Positions 1 through 12,785 of a DNA stretch of 64,000 nt are shown here, piece by piece (within the stretch, counting starts at the first letter, position 1; every line of letters starts with the position of its first letter). Below the pieces are notes generated by a model that worked only from the letters and a program-made list of their open reading frames with translations, did not search any database and was not told the origin of the DNA. Source of the stretch: Stratiolaelaps scimitus (lineage: Eukaryota > Arthropoda > Arachnida > Mesostigmata > Laelapidae); assembly GCA_019614645.1 (NCBI GenBank), contig JABWDB010000037.1, positions 2,882,001 through 2,946,000 on the forward strand, in the 5' to 3' direction. The translations under genes and the position numbers were made by a program.

Positions 1-2310
1 ATGTCATTGGCGTGAGACGTCGAATGCGGTTGCAATTTACACAAGGAAGACAAACTAGAGCGGACGAATGAGGAGAACTTCTTCGCCGATGGTCGTGGTG
101 ATGGTGATGAGACGTCGGCCGTCAATGGTGATCTTCGTTGAGTTCGCCACTTGGTGTGTTCGACTCCAGCGACCAGTTGGACACGTGCTACTGCGGACAT
201 ATGTATGCTCGTTGCATCTGCTTCTGTTGTTATCAGTGCTGCATCATTGTGCTACAGAAGATTGAAGATCGAGTTGAACTTATACCAGTCAGTCATAGGC
301 TAGAACGCTACTGTTTAGAATACTGCCCGGTGGCTGCCGGTGTTTAGGCCAGATCTCAGATTCCGCAAGTGGTGGTGGTGGCGGTGGTGGTCAAGCCCAG
401 ATTTCGAAGGACGCAATTTTTGGTCCGGAGTTAAGATGCTCCCGTTAATGCTGCGGAGCCCCTGTTGACTAGTGCTCCGTCATTAGTTAACCATAGATAG
501 CCACAGCCGGCTGTTCGGCTCTAGGGGTTCGCCTCGGGTACCCTATCCATTGGCTCCGTCTTCCTCAACTGTCCCCTGACCCACGTCAAGGTCGTGTGGA
601 AATTCATCGCAAGTCTGCGTTTAGCTGGGACAACTGTCACTCTCCCTTCAACACAGATAGATATAGCCCTCGTGGCAATAATAGCAGTTGTAGTCGAAGC
701 TGTCTATAGGGACAGAGCATTGCTGTCAACATATACCAGCAGCAGCAGCAGCAACAATAACAGCTAGGAACCGCTCTTTGTGTCAACAGCACAGCCGTAA
801 GTCTACCAGTGTCCATTACCAATGCTATTCCAGCTATCTATGCAGTTATCCGTCATCGCGTAGCGCTTTCCCGTCTCGTGCGCCAACGGCTCGGGATTGC
901 GAGCTGACGAGATGGACACACCAGAGGCAAATCAGCAACATGGATCCATCGCTTGTCGCCTCCATTATGCCCAACTAACAGCGTCAACAGCAGCAGCGGC
1001 GGCAGCAACTAGAACGAATGTCAGCAAACGGCCAGCAACCAACCAGGTGTCGTGTCCTGCCGGAGTTCTGCGAGCGTTCCCTTCCCGGCGTTCGACCCAT
1101 TCGCGTTGCGCTTGCAACGGCTGGGGCCCTGGCACCGTCGTTGTTGGCGTGTGTGCGTGTTGTACGGGTGTGCTATCGGCATATAGCTGCTGTTCGAGCT
1201 GATCTGCATGACAAGGCGGGAAAGAAGTGTAGGGGAGGAGGGATCTCGCGGCGGCCACAGGGAACATTGTGTATCTCGTCTCATCCAGAAGATTCAAACG
1301 CCGGGGACCGCGTGGAGAAGAGGCCGCGATTGGTCTTCACTGTCGCTGTTGTCTTCGTATCAGACGCGTGTTGTGGTGCCGTGCCCGGGACGGGCAACGG
1401 GTCCCGAATAGATTGTTGAAGCGGCTCCACCATCGCAGTGTTCGCGCACCACCCCGTCGGAAGGGCCACGCCGGAAGGACAGACCCAACGAACGACTGCG
1501 AACCATTGGTGTGACTGGGGACCGCTTCGGCTTCAGCTGTCTCGTGCGCGGTTGATCCTTCCGCTCAGCTCTTCAGTTCAGTCTTCCGGTGGCTCGGGGG
1601 CTCGATGCAGTCGCCGGCCATTTAAATTGTTTCATCTCGTCGATGCAAAGCCGCCACCCCCTGTACAGCAATCGTATAGCAGTTATTAGCAGAATACACA
1701 TTAAAGCAGTGTTGCATGCATAACTGCGGGCGGATTCAACCGTCGGGCTCCGTGAACGGATCAGAGAAATGTTGTTGTGTAGCTGAATAGCGCCAGAGCC
1801 ATAGGTTAACCGATGCTCACTGATGTTGTCGCTGTTCGAGTCAGTGTGCCTTCGTGGATCGTGCTGAATCGCGTGAACAGTGAATGTCGAACCATGTCAA
1901 ACGATTCATGAATTTATGAATCGGCCAAATTTGTGCGACCCCCATTGCTTTGAGTGATTTCACGATTGTCGACGAAGGCGATCATTGATACGTACAATTG
2001 TCACGATGCTGTTTATAGGGTGACGTCAGGTGACTAGGATCGACTAACGTTAATTACGCCGATTGCAAATCAATCGTTCAAAGTGGGAGAACAGAAGAAG
2101 TTGCACGACATTTCGACTTTTGCCTCTCGTATGTGACTAGTGTGTATGCATAGGGAAGTGGAACAGCCCAACCGGGAAGAAATGTTCTTGCTTTCGCCGA
2201 TTCATTTCCATTGAAAGAAGACCTTACCCCCCCCTGCTCAAAAAAGCAGACAGACACGCCGGAGTGAGGTTAGCCATTGAACTCGTGAACCCCCGACGGC
2301 AGCAGTGGTA
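1..2310. other. GC-rich non-coding stretch, possible 5' noncoding exon
   Basis: No open frame here resembles a protein; the frames are short and overlap on both strands, as expected in GC-rich DNA. The stretch is CpG-rich compared with what follows, has a short CAG/CAA run near 739-760, and ends in a near-perfect splice donor (GTAAGT beginning at 2308, preceded by AGTG). After about 2.4 kb the composition turns AT-rich. One reading is a promoter plus an untranslated first exon of a gene whose coding exons lie outside this window, but no coding exon supports it. Confidence 0.2.
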
Positions 2311-2469
2311 AGTACCCCCTCGTGTTCACGTAAGTCTGTTACGGAAGCTATAGTGATCGCTTTGAATCGCGCGTGACTGACACGTAAACGACATAAGCGT
2401 TACGTAAACGTGAATAAGTTGAAAACATTTATGAATCATAGAAACCTGAGTAGAGGAAAGGTCCCAAGA

Positions 2470-2605
2470 TCTAATGGGCACATTTGCATTTAAAGGGGTT
2501 GTCCGTCTTATGAAGCCTTATGCCGAAAGCGCTTGTCCGTGGACTGACCTAATGTTTAAGGATGTGGGTCAGCCTGGAAAATTTATTTATGAGCGGTTTA
2601 GGTTA
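2470..2605 (+). repeat. SINE-C copy (tRNA-derived short repeat, body)
   Basis: The block begins with a GCACATTTGCATTTAAAGG-like sequence, followed by a GTCCGTCTTATGAAGC segment and a GCCGAAAGC...GTCCGTGGAC segment. The same order recurs near 10130, 22180, 40440, 47600, 48970 and 61280. The copy near 61.2 kb keeps an upstream B-box-like GGTTCGATCCCC, so the family is probably tRNA-derived. The 5' tRNA-like head is not clear in this copy. Confidence 0.55.
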
Positions 2606-2610
2606 CAGGT

Positions 2611-5154
2611 CGTATGTTATACGGGTTTTATATAAAAAAATATTAATAATAATAATAATAATAATCGTAAGAATAATGATGATGATGAATGCTGAACAGT
2701 AGATCTATATATATATATATATATTAGTCAAAGTTTGATCAAACCATTTGATGAAATTGAGCGTAGATAATAATAACAACAAGAACGACCGAACTCTCGC
2801 CACAGCGACTGGCGAAAGCACATTGTAACTATATTCATAAACTTACCACACTGTTTGTAAAATAGGTATATTATAATATTACACAACTCGTGTGAATAAA
2901 AAGAAAAGTTGAATATATTAGTCAAAGTATAGGTGAGCACAGTACGGGAAAGGCCTGCTACGATCAATCCAGCACTGTCTATCTACAATATCGACTTTTA
3001 TTGAAACGGATTTCGAAGCATTGCGTTCGCTCAGAAGATGTTTCTATGCAAGGTGATCATTAGATCGTGGGACCTTTCCTCCGGGAGAAGGTTTTCTGCT
3101 GACAGAAAAAACACTGAATTTGTCTCACCTATTTTGTGGTCACCGGTGACTAATGTTCGGTACGCGACTGTTAATCCACTCGCATATGGATGAGTTTGAG
3201 GAGCGAATTGAAAGGGGCTGGTGGCCGATAATAACAGCGACAGTATTTCGGAAAGGCGCAGTGGAGTTGGCGGGGCTGTTAATTAATGAAACAGATCCCC
3301 TGATTTATACGGCTTTAGCTTGGTTGGAAGATCGTACGTCTCGTCCCTTCATATGGACAACGGCTATCTAGGTCCTGAACGACCTGAGCCATCTGGGCGT
3401 TAACGAAAAGTATCGTCGTAAAGTAGTGTGACCATCGCAGGACATAAACTTGTTAAATTTCTGGCGTTTCGAGAAGTGCGCGTTTAGCAGGAGGAGAAAG
3501 TTTCGTGGAACTTTTTCACTGGTTGCATCTCATATGCGTCGCTTAATTAAATTGGCGTTTAATTAAAGCGAATTCATTGTGTTTAATTGTGGGATTTGAT
3601 TAAAATCGATTGCAAATTCTATTCGAACTATTCCCGCTCACTCTTTTCATCCAAGAATCACTTGAATTCTACCAGAGCTAGCAGACTTTCATATGACTTT
3701 TTATAGAACTTTTCAACACTTTTATATAATCACCTCATACGGACTGAGCCTTGTACGTGGAAACTTTGCGCTTAAAAGATTCAATGTTTGTCTTCCACCT
3801 CGATCTGTTCGCTGTTGATCTTCTGAGTGGTATTGATAATAAAAAAACTTCATGACAGGTGTTCAGATGTATTTAAAAGGTGAACGGATGAACTTGAACA
3901 TTCTCTGTCATGTATAGCCGGCTGGGGGCAGTATTTTAAAAACGGTAAAAAGTCAAGCGAAATAGTGGCACACATTTTGAAGATCCTTTAAAGTCTAATG
4001 AATGTTAGGTATTGTGGAACAAAATGGTGTCATGAACCGTGTGGAGCGTTATCCTGATAGGCGTAGGATATTATATATCTCTAGTCATTATTATATTATA
4101 GTTTCTCTAATAGTAAAACGCCTCAGTTAAAACTTCTAGACCTAAGGCACTAATTAGATTCTGCAGGTTCTGAATTATGAAACGTCTCATTACGAGCGAA
4201 AGGCAGTCTTCAGGTAGTTCAGTGTCTTCACCACTCGGACGAGCTAAACTGCGAAACAATCACCCTTATATGAGTGATTCATGACGATCGCGAATGAGGT
4301 GTATGAATCCTACGATGCAATCACCGGGTGACACTGACAATCAGATCAAAACCGGGTCCGAGCTGTCCCGTTGGGGCGAGTCCACAGTAGCGATGTCTTC
4401 CGTTCGGCGTCCAATCTTCCACTGTGCGGTCTACGTCACGTCACACTCTGCGTGACATGACAATCATCGTGTTGCGGGAAGTACACTTCCCGCTCAACTG
4501 AATTGCCGCCAGCACAGCTAGCTAGCGCGGCTGGCGTGAACGAACCTCAGGGGGTCGTTACACCCGAAGGTTATGCCGCGCCGGGTGGGCAAAGCCGGTG
4601 AATCTCAGCTCTGAGCGGAGCTAACGCATATCCAGAGTGATCTGGGCTGATCCTCAAGTCCGGATAGCCTGTGGCGTCTTTCATAAACAATCGCTAAGTG
4701 ATAGTGATAACTGCTGGGCGGCACCAGTTTCGATGCCACTTACAATTCGATGCTTCCTCATTACATGAGGTTATTTCTTGTTGTTGTCGTCGTCACTCAT
4801 GGGGATGATAAGGACTCAGCTCCACTCGTTCGGTTAACCCGATGGTGCTACCGAATGATACCAGATCGATACACGAATGTTTTAGTCGCCCCCGCGCGAC
4901 GATCTCACGGGATGTTCACATCCAATTGATTGATCAATGCTTGTGACGCTTTGGGTAGCGCATTTTTTCAACTGAAATTTGCTGAAACATCTCGGGGAAA
5001 CTTTAACTGACCCGCTTCTAGGACCCTGGGAAGGTTAGGGTGTTTTACAGGTACCTAAACTACGAAGACGGCCTATTTTCTATGATTATTATGAGCGCAC
5101 TAGCTCATACTTGGGTGTTGTTTTTTTATACTTTTATAGAGGACGACGACCTCG
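2611..5154. other. Intergenic, no gene recognised
   Basis: AT-rich DNA with an (AAT)n run near 2640-2665 and an (AT)n run near 2706-2724. A 72-codon frame at 3153-3371 has no recognisable domain and no splice or start context to support it. About 4320-4700 is GC-richer than its surroundings and could be an old repeat, but no family was recognised. Confidence 0.4.
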
Positions 5155-5220
5155 CTACTCTGTTTAATTGTCACGCTACTCTGCTTAATCGTCGCGCTAC
5201 TCTGCTTAATTGTAATTGCT
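5150..5220 (+). repeat. Short tandem repeat, about 21-24 bp unit, three copies
   Basis: The unit CGCTACTCTGYTTAATYGT occurs three times in a row, with a few substitutions between copies. It forms the 3' end of a small open frame (5040-5222) that looks accidental. Confidence 0.7.
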
Positions 5221-5222
5221 AA

Positions 5223-8057
5223 AGATGAAATAATTTCAGTCTTCTCAGTTCTCTCCCTTGCTTTAAATATTTATTAAATACTTATATGCTGTTTCAGTAT
5301 ATGGAAAATGTTCATTCGTGTCTTAACTTCGTGTAAACAACAAAAAAACAAAGCTTTAGCAAAATAATGAAATCGATCGACAATGATCGATTTCGCATGT
5401 ATTACGCATTCGCGTTACGTAACTTTCTACGTCGGCGACGTCAGTCAGTCAGTCAATGACGTCGACTTTCACGTAAAGCGCCCACGAGAACATCCGGCCA
5501 ATGCGAGTCCCTCGTCGCGCACCGTTATATCTGCTACGGGCCGTATGAAGTAACAGTCTACCACAGACTGCGGAAGCGGATCCGCGAATTTCAAAGAGAA
5601 CACGCGGTCGGTCGGCCAGACGACGAACGGTTAGTCAGTGCACGCGGCTGTTGGTCGTCAATATCTTTACGATACGGCGATATGCTAAGCGACGCGACGG
5701 GCCGCCACGCCACATCTGCGAACCCTCGGCGGAGAGAGGAACTCGCATCGCGCACCGCGATGTCTCCATGCATCATACATATAACACAATGGGCCAGTGG
5801 TATACAACGCGTATGGGTGGCTGGGTGGCTAGATCATCGCCGAGGGAGACACGAGGGAGAATATCGGATTGATTATTCGGGTCGTACGATATGTTTGTTA
5901 TTGGGAAACATTCGTGGAATACCTAATGACATACATACATATATATATGTATGATTTGAGATATGTGTCGAGGGACAGGTGTTTTCCACGTTGACTCAAC
6001 TCAATCAACAACAACAACATGACAACGAGCGACTTGTTCGATGCCGTGAATGCGTCAGATATAGAACGACTGCTTAGAGGGCTTATATAGTTCGAGTGTT
6101 TATGTAGTCCACAGGGCCTAGATTTGTTATATATGCGCGTTGTCGATGAAATCCTCAGGTGGGGTCCAAGAGGTGTTGTTTTCCAAGCGAAACAATAGCG
6201 GCAACGCGAAGAAAAGCGGCGAGATTCAGTCAGAAAAATAACAGATAGATTCAAAATATTACCTAGTGGTGTAATGCCCGACGAAAAGCTACTAAATTCA
6301 GATTATTATATATATATATATATGCCACAGGAAGATATATATATATACATAATATAGTTACCGTAAAAGTCCTAATAGAATATATGTAGATGTATTCTGT
6401 AAAGGGGCCGCGCCAAAGGTTGTTCCCCATCACAGAATACTCCCCGTCGATCGATGCGTTTCGATTTGATTTACGGGAGTTACGTAAAACATTCGCATTC
6501 GCTATTAATCATCTTTCATTGTGCATAGGCGTTTCTGTCCTCAAAAATCAATTAGCAAGAGAGATAGAGAGGGAGAGAGAGAAATCGCTGATAGATATAT
6601 TCGCTACATGGACGTCACGATTTTACGTCACCTCCCCATGTCATACTCGCTTACGTTACGTCTCTCGATATGATCAGATATCAGCGGACGTAAAACGTCG
6701 CATTGTAGAGATGTGCATTTGAAAGATAGATCAAGTGATGAATACACACATATACATAGATATATATATATATATATATATGCGTTCACTGGACGCAACC
6801 CTGTCATATTCCGAGATATACGTTACGCACGCTGCGTACACAGATGAGCTTCAAAGTTGGACAAAAAAACGGACGAGCAATGGCGAGCGGCTTTTGTTCA
6901 TTGTTGGCTATCGGCCAGCGCAAATTGCCAACGCCGGCGACGAATTGGGCCTTTTTCAGAACAGTGCCGTGCTGTTCGTCCGACAGCGGCTGGGACTCAC
7001 AGAAGATGAACTCTCGTAGCAGATGGTTGACGGGGACGGCTAGTTCCCCGCGCGACTTCTGATAACGACGCGTGAAGCTTAATAAATGGAGCACCACGAT
7101 TCTTATCGTGGACTCAGGGCAGCGTCTATTTGCTAGGATAATTCTCATGCTCCACTTTGGTTCATGACGAATCTAGATATAGGCAAATAATAATAATAAT
7201 GGGATTATATATGTTATTATATATAAATACATATATATCTTCTTTTTTTTTTGGCTTGTAGGGATCATGGTGCTTCCTGTGCAAAGTTGCAATATTGATA
7301 ATAGAATTGCTTTCTGCTTCGTATCAGAGCTGAAAAGTTCAGACGCAGTGGCCCGGCTATTAGGCTACAGTGTCTTTAATACGGGCCTTATTATTATTAT
7401 TCATTATCTTCAACCGCCTCGTCGATAACTGGAATGATAATAAATATAATATTAAATAATAATAATAAAAAAACTGCAATCATAATGACATTATATTGTA
7501 TTATAATTGATCAATTATTTTTCACAGTATTCCACCTGACAGAGGTCAATATGCTACTGCTGTTTAACCGGTCAATCTCTTCGTCAAATTATCGTCGTCA
7601 CATAATTAACTACCGTCCTGTCATACATATAGCCCCACAATAATTACATCATCCTACCACCATATCCCACACGGGCAGGTCCCAGAAATCCCGTTGGAAG
7701 CGTCATCTCATTTCGTCACCAATTCCCAAGTTCAATATATCGCCCGTGTCTGTGGCCAGCCGCGTGTGAACTATCCGACTTTGGCACTATTTTCTTGTGT
7801 TGTAGTACCGTGACTGCCATAACGATTATATAGCAGAGAGACGTGTTCCAGTGGAGGAGCCGATCGACGCGTTCAACCTCGTTCCTACAAGCGTTCGTTT
7901 GTCGAGTAACTGACCGATGCTGAGCTCGACAAAGACGACCGCATATGTGGGCCGCATGTCAAACAGACAAAAAATAATATGCTATATAATTGAATTTAAT
8001 AGAAAAAGATAGATTACAGATATCGCGTATATATATATATATATATATATAGATACG
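5223..8057. other. Intergenic, microsatellite-rich, no gene recognised
   Basis: Contains (AT)n runs near 5937-5952, 6305-6323, 6762-6782 and 8029-8050, a GA-rich run near 6560-6585 and several AAT runs. Around 5430-5465 there is a TCAGTCAGTCAGTCAATGACGTC stretch carrying a CRE-like TGACGTC core, but no downstream gene was found. Open frames up to about 118 codons are low-complexity or overlap on both strands, and none was recognised. Confidence 0.35.
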
Positions 8058-8069
8058 TTACGTGACATA

Positions 8070-8138
8070 TACGAAAGCTTAAGCACTGTAAAATTGCAGC
8101 TCCTTTAATAAATCAATTAAGATTTACTTTTACCAATA
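8070..8138 (+). repeat. SINE-A 3' tail (truncated copy)
   Basis: Carries the diagnostic family tail: CTTAAGCACTGTAAAATTGC, then AGCTCCTTTAATAAATCAAT, then a TTTAC-type end. The tRNA-like head is missing. It is flanked on both sides by (AT)n runs. Confidence 0.7.
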
Positions 8139-8195
8139 TATATATATAATATATATAGTATATTTGAGTAGGCCCGATCGATAGAGACCTAGCTT

Positions 8196-8235
8196 ATCCG
8201 TTAGCCGACTGTTTTCGTACAGTCGGCCAACGGAT
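8196..8235. repeat. Perfect-ended hairpin, 16-bp arms, 8-nt loop
   Basis: The arms ATCCGTTAGCCGACTG and CAGTCGGCCAACGGAT are reverse complements with one mismatch, separated by TTTTCGTA. No adjacent gene or poly-T context makes it a terminator. It may be the core of a foldback element. Confidence 0.8.
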
Positions 8236-10124
8236 GAGCAGTTTTTTCCTGAATCCCATCGTTGGGAATGAATTTGTCACTACAAAAATCGCAACAGCCC
8301 ACAGGCGACACTACGGCTCCTTTCTCTCTCTCTCACACACACACTCACTCCATCTCCTGGTCGTTGTTCAATTCGCGGTAGCTCGCGAATTGACTTGTGC
8401 CGTAGGTCGTCCGCAATTGCCATTGTGCCACATGTATACTAACATGGCAACGTCGTGTTACAACAACAGGACTACTCACTAGCATCAGAACGCCGACGAT
8501 GACGATGGTCGGTGTTGACGCACCGGTAACACATTAAGGCAAGAGTTGACCTCGATACGAACGCTATCGGAGGCATCCGGCAGCTCGCCGACGGGAGCAC
8601 GATGCGATCTTGGAAGGTGTCGCTGGAGGCGAGTCGGCGACTCTCTTCCTCTCTCTCGCTATATATATATATATATATATGTATGTATCTCATTGACTCT
8701 CGGATGGATGTATGGTTGGATGAACAGCGACAATGGAGGCAGGAAAAGTAAGAGAAATATGCTGAAAGATGCGGAATCGCCAGAGATACACACATACGCC
8801 ACGCATAGATCACACAGGACGGTACAAGACTGACAGGCAATTGTCGAAAGTGGTGGTAGCGCGGCATTGGCTAATTTGTAGCTGTGAAAGTTTATATCAC
8901 AGTTTCTGCGAAACTTCAACACATCGAGCTAGATAGCTAGCTATCTATTATTGTCATTACTATTTAGTTGTTGCTGCTGTCTCGCGCAACAGAGAGCGAA
9001 TAGAAACTGGGTGGAAAAACGTGTTTAATACGCGACGATGTCATCGCCCCGGGTGATGGCCATGCAAGCGGGAGTTGGGGACGTGCAATAGAAACGATAT
9101 GCGGGAAATTGTTTGTTTCTGATAAGGCGAAAGTACCTGGTCGAAATAGATTGCGCAGTATTAATGATAGTGAATGTTATATGCGGTCGTGTAGAGCTTG
9201 GGAAGACATATGGAGACATATGGATGCTGATGTTCAACTGTATCCGTCAAAGTTTTAAGTTGGTGCGTTTCTGTGTTCTTTGTTATTTGTTGTTATTCAT
9301 TATTATTTCGATATGCCACTGCGAATTTCCGTTCAAGTGAGATTCGTATATAATAAATACGTGAACTATTGACATGTATCTTGGGCGCCGAGGACTGATT
9401 CTGGAACGACATTCGGACGTGACCAACGACACCATATTGAATCAGGTGTTGCGGCTGAAAGTAGAGAATTGTAAAGTAACTTAAGTAAAGTTCTGTGTTA
9501 TGGTACACACGAACTACCATAGAGCCGCTATTGTTTTTTGGACTCGGGTGATATTTGTTAGCTGGGCAAATGGTTCGTAACCGCTTTCGGGGTGTGTCCC
9601 CCGGAGCACAGTCGAATCGAAACTAGAGGAAAAGAATCCTCGCTTAATTGGGATCTTGCAAATGAACAAGTAATTAATGCGAATAGATCAGATGCCTAAC
9701 GTAAATGTAAGCAAGCAAGTCCATCGTAGGCAAAGCCCTTACAATACGATTTAAGCTTGACCTATAGAACACTGTTATTAGTATACCTCATCTAGGAAGA
9801 AAATTTCCTCCTCTAAAAAAAAAAAAAAAAGTAGTATACCAACAACGGCATCACAGGTTTACAAAGGTTCTGACACAATTATAAAAAAACTGCGTAGACA
9901 TTATCAATACAAAACAGTCGATATCGGTCAAACGCGTCATTCTCGCTACTGATTCTGAAGCATGACATTTAACCAATATGTTCAACAAAATTACATACTT
10001 AGGGTGGGGACGCTTGTGAGAGTCGACATTTGGCGTCGATCACGATAGATTTCGTTTATCGGTTCAACCCTGCATAATGTTCATCATTATTTGATTAATT
10101 AATTAATCACTCTATTCAGGGTTG
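8236..10124. other. Intergenic, no gene recognised
   Basis: Holds a CT/CA-rich run near 8325-8350, an (AT)n run near 8660-8680 that generates overlapping low-complexity frames on both strands, and a poly-A tract near 9816-9831. Nothing protein-like was recognised. Confidence 0.35.
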
Positions 10125-10129
10125 ATCAC

Positions 10130-10255
10130 GGGGTGTGTCCGTCCTACGAAGTCTTATGTCGAAAGCAGTTGTACCGCAGGCTGAGTCATGTAATGTTTTT
10201 GGTTGAGAGAATCTGCCCGGAGACATCTTGTTTCTTTACTTGGAATATGTTGAGG
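10130..10255 (+). repeat. SINE-C copy (diverged body)
   Basis: Matches the family order: GTGTCCGTCCTACGAAGTC, GTCGAAAGCAGTTGTACCGC, then a GAGAATCTGCCCGGA segment shared with the copy near 22.24 kb. Confidence 0.55.
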
Positions 10256-10436
10256 ACATCTACGAGAAATACTCCTCAATCTCCGGCACAAGGGAGGATC
10301 CTCGCGGGATCTGTATGTGACAGTCGAAGAAGCGGGTTTTAATAGTAAAACTAGCGATTTGCCCATTAACTGTCATTAGTGCTCATTGAATAATCCAGTG
10401 GAACAGAGGTGATTGTACAGTACAAGTTATTAAGGT

Positions 10437-10516
10437 GTTGTTGTTGTAGTAGTAGTTGTTGCTGTTACTGTTGTTATTGTTATTGCTGTTGTAGTAGTTG
10501 TTGCTGTTGTTGCTGA
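10437..10516 (+). repeat. (GTT)n-type trinucleotide-rich tract
   Basis: Interrupted GTT/GTA/GCT repeat over about 80 bp. It has no conserved frame suggesting a coding polyglutamine-type tract. Confidence 0.8.
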
Positions 10517-10680
10517 GATCGCTGTTGGCGATCGTCACCGTTTTTTGCGATTTGTCGCACCGTTCACTTCGCTACCACCTGTCGCTACCCCGCTTTCCAA
10601 CGCTCTGACGCTTTGCATGCCAGCCAAACAACCGTTCAGCAGGGTTCCTCTTAGATTCATCCGCAAAGAGGCAAGAACTC

Positions 10681-10712
<32 letters not shown>
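10681..10712. repeat. (AT)n microsatellite
   Basis: Uninterrupted AT dinucleotide run of roughly 16 units, bordered by unrelated sequence. Confidence 0.9.
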
Positions 10713-10715
<3 letters not shown>

Positions 10716-10796
10716 AAGAAGAACCTCATCACGACTTGCCGAGCTTAAACCGACAGCCGATTGAACGGGCGTCATTGTGGGAAGATTAAGATACAT

Positions 10797-10868
10797 AAGA
10801 GAGCTTAAGCATTGTAAAATTGCAGCTCCTTTAATAAACCAATAAAACCTTTACCTTTACCTTTACAT
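10797..10868 (+). repeat. SINE-A 3' tail (truncated copy)
   Basis: GAGAGCTTAAGCATTGTAAA, then AGCTCCTTTAATAAACCAAT, then a repeated CCTTTA end. This is one of the best-preserved tails of the family; the head is missing. Confidence 0.75.
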
Positions 10869-11130
10869 AGATTATATATTCGTTGTGGACGATGGGATAT
10901 CTGTAAGATTTAAATCGTTCACCTTAGAGGCGATGAATGGTCGAATTTAATTCATTCGAGTAGTTCATTCAATGGGCTAATCGTTATTGGCTGATATTGG
11001 TAACAATTTTTTAATATGTAATCATGTCATCCTGTTATCAATGCTAGGTTCCCAATGAGACAGAGCTAATGAGAGAAATATATTCAGAAGCAGTCTACCC
11101 GTATCATACCCAAGGCAGCACCGGTACGTA

Positions 11131-11243
11131 CTCGCGAATATATCGTTTTTTTTTAAAGAGGTTGAATGATAAAATCACAGCGAATACCTAATAAGACGTG
11201 AAGCTGTGGTGTCTTTTTAAACATCTTATCCCTCGCGAATATA
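11131..11243. mobile_element. MITE-like element, copy 1, flanked by a 12-bp direct repeat
   Basis: The insert (about 11143-11231) starts with a T-run then AAAGAGGTTGAATGATAAAA and contains the core AGCGAATACCTA...GACGTGAAGCTGTGGTGTC, which recurs at 28.78 kb. It is bounded by CTCGCGAATATA at 11131-11142 and again, identical, at 11232-11243, which looks like a target-site duplication. The left end is the reverse complement, with few mismatches, of the right end of copy 2 (28821-28849), so a complete element would have terminal inverted repeats. No coding capacity. Confidence 0.65.
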
Positions 11244-11499
11244 GCTGCTCGGAGCTCTATCATGTTTTATAACGAATCATGGGCTAATTATGAAAGATAA
11301 TGATGCAAATGGTTGATTTTTAGGGTGGAACAATGACATCACGGGTCAAGCCTCCCCTTACTAGCTACGCCAAGTATATGTACCTTGGTGAGATCCAAGG
11401 CTACCTAGCTTTCGTTTCAATGGGACCATCAAATTGACCGAGAGAACGAACGGGAATATTTGTTTACCTTAGATAACACGTCTCGTTATTTTGACAGGC

Positions 11500-11612
11500 C
11501 TCAACAGGCTCTTAACCTTTTTTTTAGGTATTACTATGAGAGGACCTGTCGGGGCCACCTTCGCCTATTCTTTTCCTTACTCGTACCTGGCAAGAATCTT
11601 GATCGGTTTCTG
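11500..11612 (-). repeat. SINE-B fragment (body)
   Basis: Shares the SINE-B body: a CAGGCTCTTAACC segment, GGTATTACTATGAG, then GGACCTGTCGGGGCCACCTT and CCTTACTCGTACCTGGC. Complete copies at 40.1 and 41.95 kb place the tRNA-like head at the other end, so this copy lies on the minus strand and lacks its head. Confidence 0.7.
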
Positions 11613-12711
11613 TTTCGAGATGAAAGAGGTTTTATTGTTTTTTAAAGGAACCAAGGAGGCTTCATTGGTTTATGTTACCTTCTTGGTTGACTTTGAATAT
11701 AGGCTACATATACTAATACAACAATAATAACAATAATTCAACACGTGATTTATTGAGAAAGTGCAGCAGTTTAGTTAATTATTGAGTTCTCGTTACGGAA
11801 AAAACAACAACAACAACAAATTGGATAAACGAGAGAGCCACAATGTACTGAACAATTAGGACATCATTGAAACTTGAAATATATACATTATACAATAAGC
11901 ACTGAAAATATACTATGTGCCACTATTTAGCGTACAGGTGAATCTCTACTAAAGGGGGGTGATAATATTGTGAGAGGCAACACTCTCTTGTTAGAAAACA
12001 CAGACAATTAACTAAACCTAAATTAATGTACCCGGAATTATTTAATTGTATGCCTTTACATCATGATCCCCTGGACACCTTCGCTGGAACGTCTCTTGGG
12101 TCAATTCCTGTCACCACGTTCAGGAAGCAACCGTACCAGCGATAACTTCCGTTTAAATAAGATATCGATTTTAACATGCCTAATTTATCTTGGTATACAA
12201 TGGCGGGTGTACGCGATGACAGACACGTAGAGACCCTGCATATAAATGTGTTCTGTTATTGAAAACAAAATTGGAACATTTCCTGAAAGTGTTGCCCCTT
12301 ATCAACAGATCCAATCTGGGTTGATCAGGCTGTTGCCGCTCTGTTACACTACGAAATCAAGCGTTCTCGAAAATGTCCATAGGTATGTTTCTATCATCGT
12401 TCGTATATTGGTGTTTCCCTAACAGTTAAAAAGAGAAACTAGCTGTTGTCAACAGTTGTCGCTATCGATGCGGCGCCTACGGCAATTTCATATCTGGGCT
12501 CAAACAATCTTGCCACACCTCGGCTTTTTTTTTGGTTGGTTATCAATGCCGCTGTCTTCATGGTCGGTTGTTTGATGAACTGGATTGCGTGTGATTGATG
12601 AGGGTCTGATGCTGTAAAGAGTAACTAATTGACTTATAACAGCGTGTTTGATGTCGTCGCTCTGATATCTGAGGAAGTGAATTGGTTCAGGTCGCATGAA
12701 CTTGCCATTGT

Positions 12712-12713
<2 letters not shown>
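11613..12713. other. Intergenic, no gene recognised
   Basis: AT-rich DNA with an AAC repeat near 11801-11820. No plausible exon was seen. Confidence 0.4.

Positions 12714-12714
<1 letters not shown>

Positions 12715-12783
<69 letters not shown>
12715..12783. repeat. Long (AT)n microsatellite
   Basis: Uninterrupted AT run of about 34 units, the longest in the window. Such perfect runs are usually polymorphic, and any reading frame through it (alternating Ile/Tyr) is an artefact. Confidence 0.95.

Positions 12784-12785
<2 letters not shown>

Noticed and set aside
965..1419. Frames of 101-133 codons on both strands
   Set aside because: GC-rich DNA lacks stop codons in several frames at once; none is favoured and no domain is visible.
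6735..7019. 94-codon frame starting in an (AT)n run
   Set aside because: The N-terminal part is alternating Ile/Tyr from the microsatellite; several other frames (near 8.7, 10.6, 12.7, 17.3, 18.7, 26.6 and 50.1 kb) are artefacts of the same kind.
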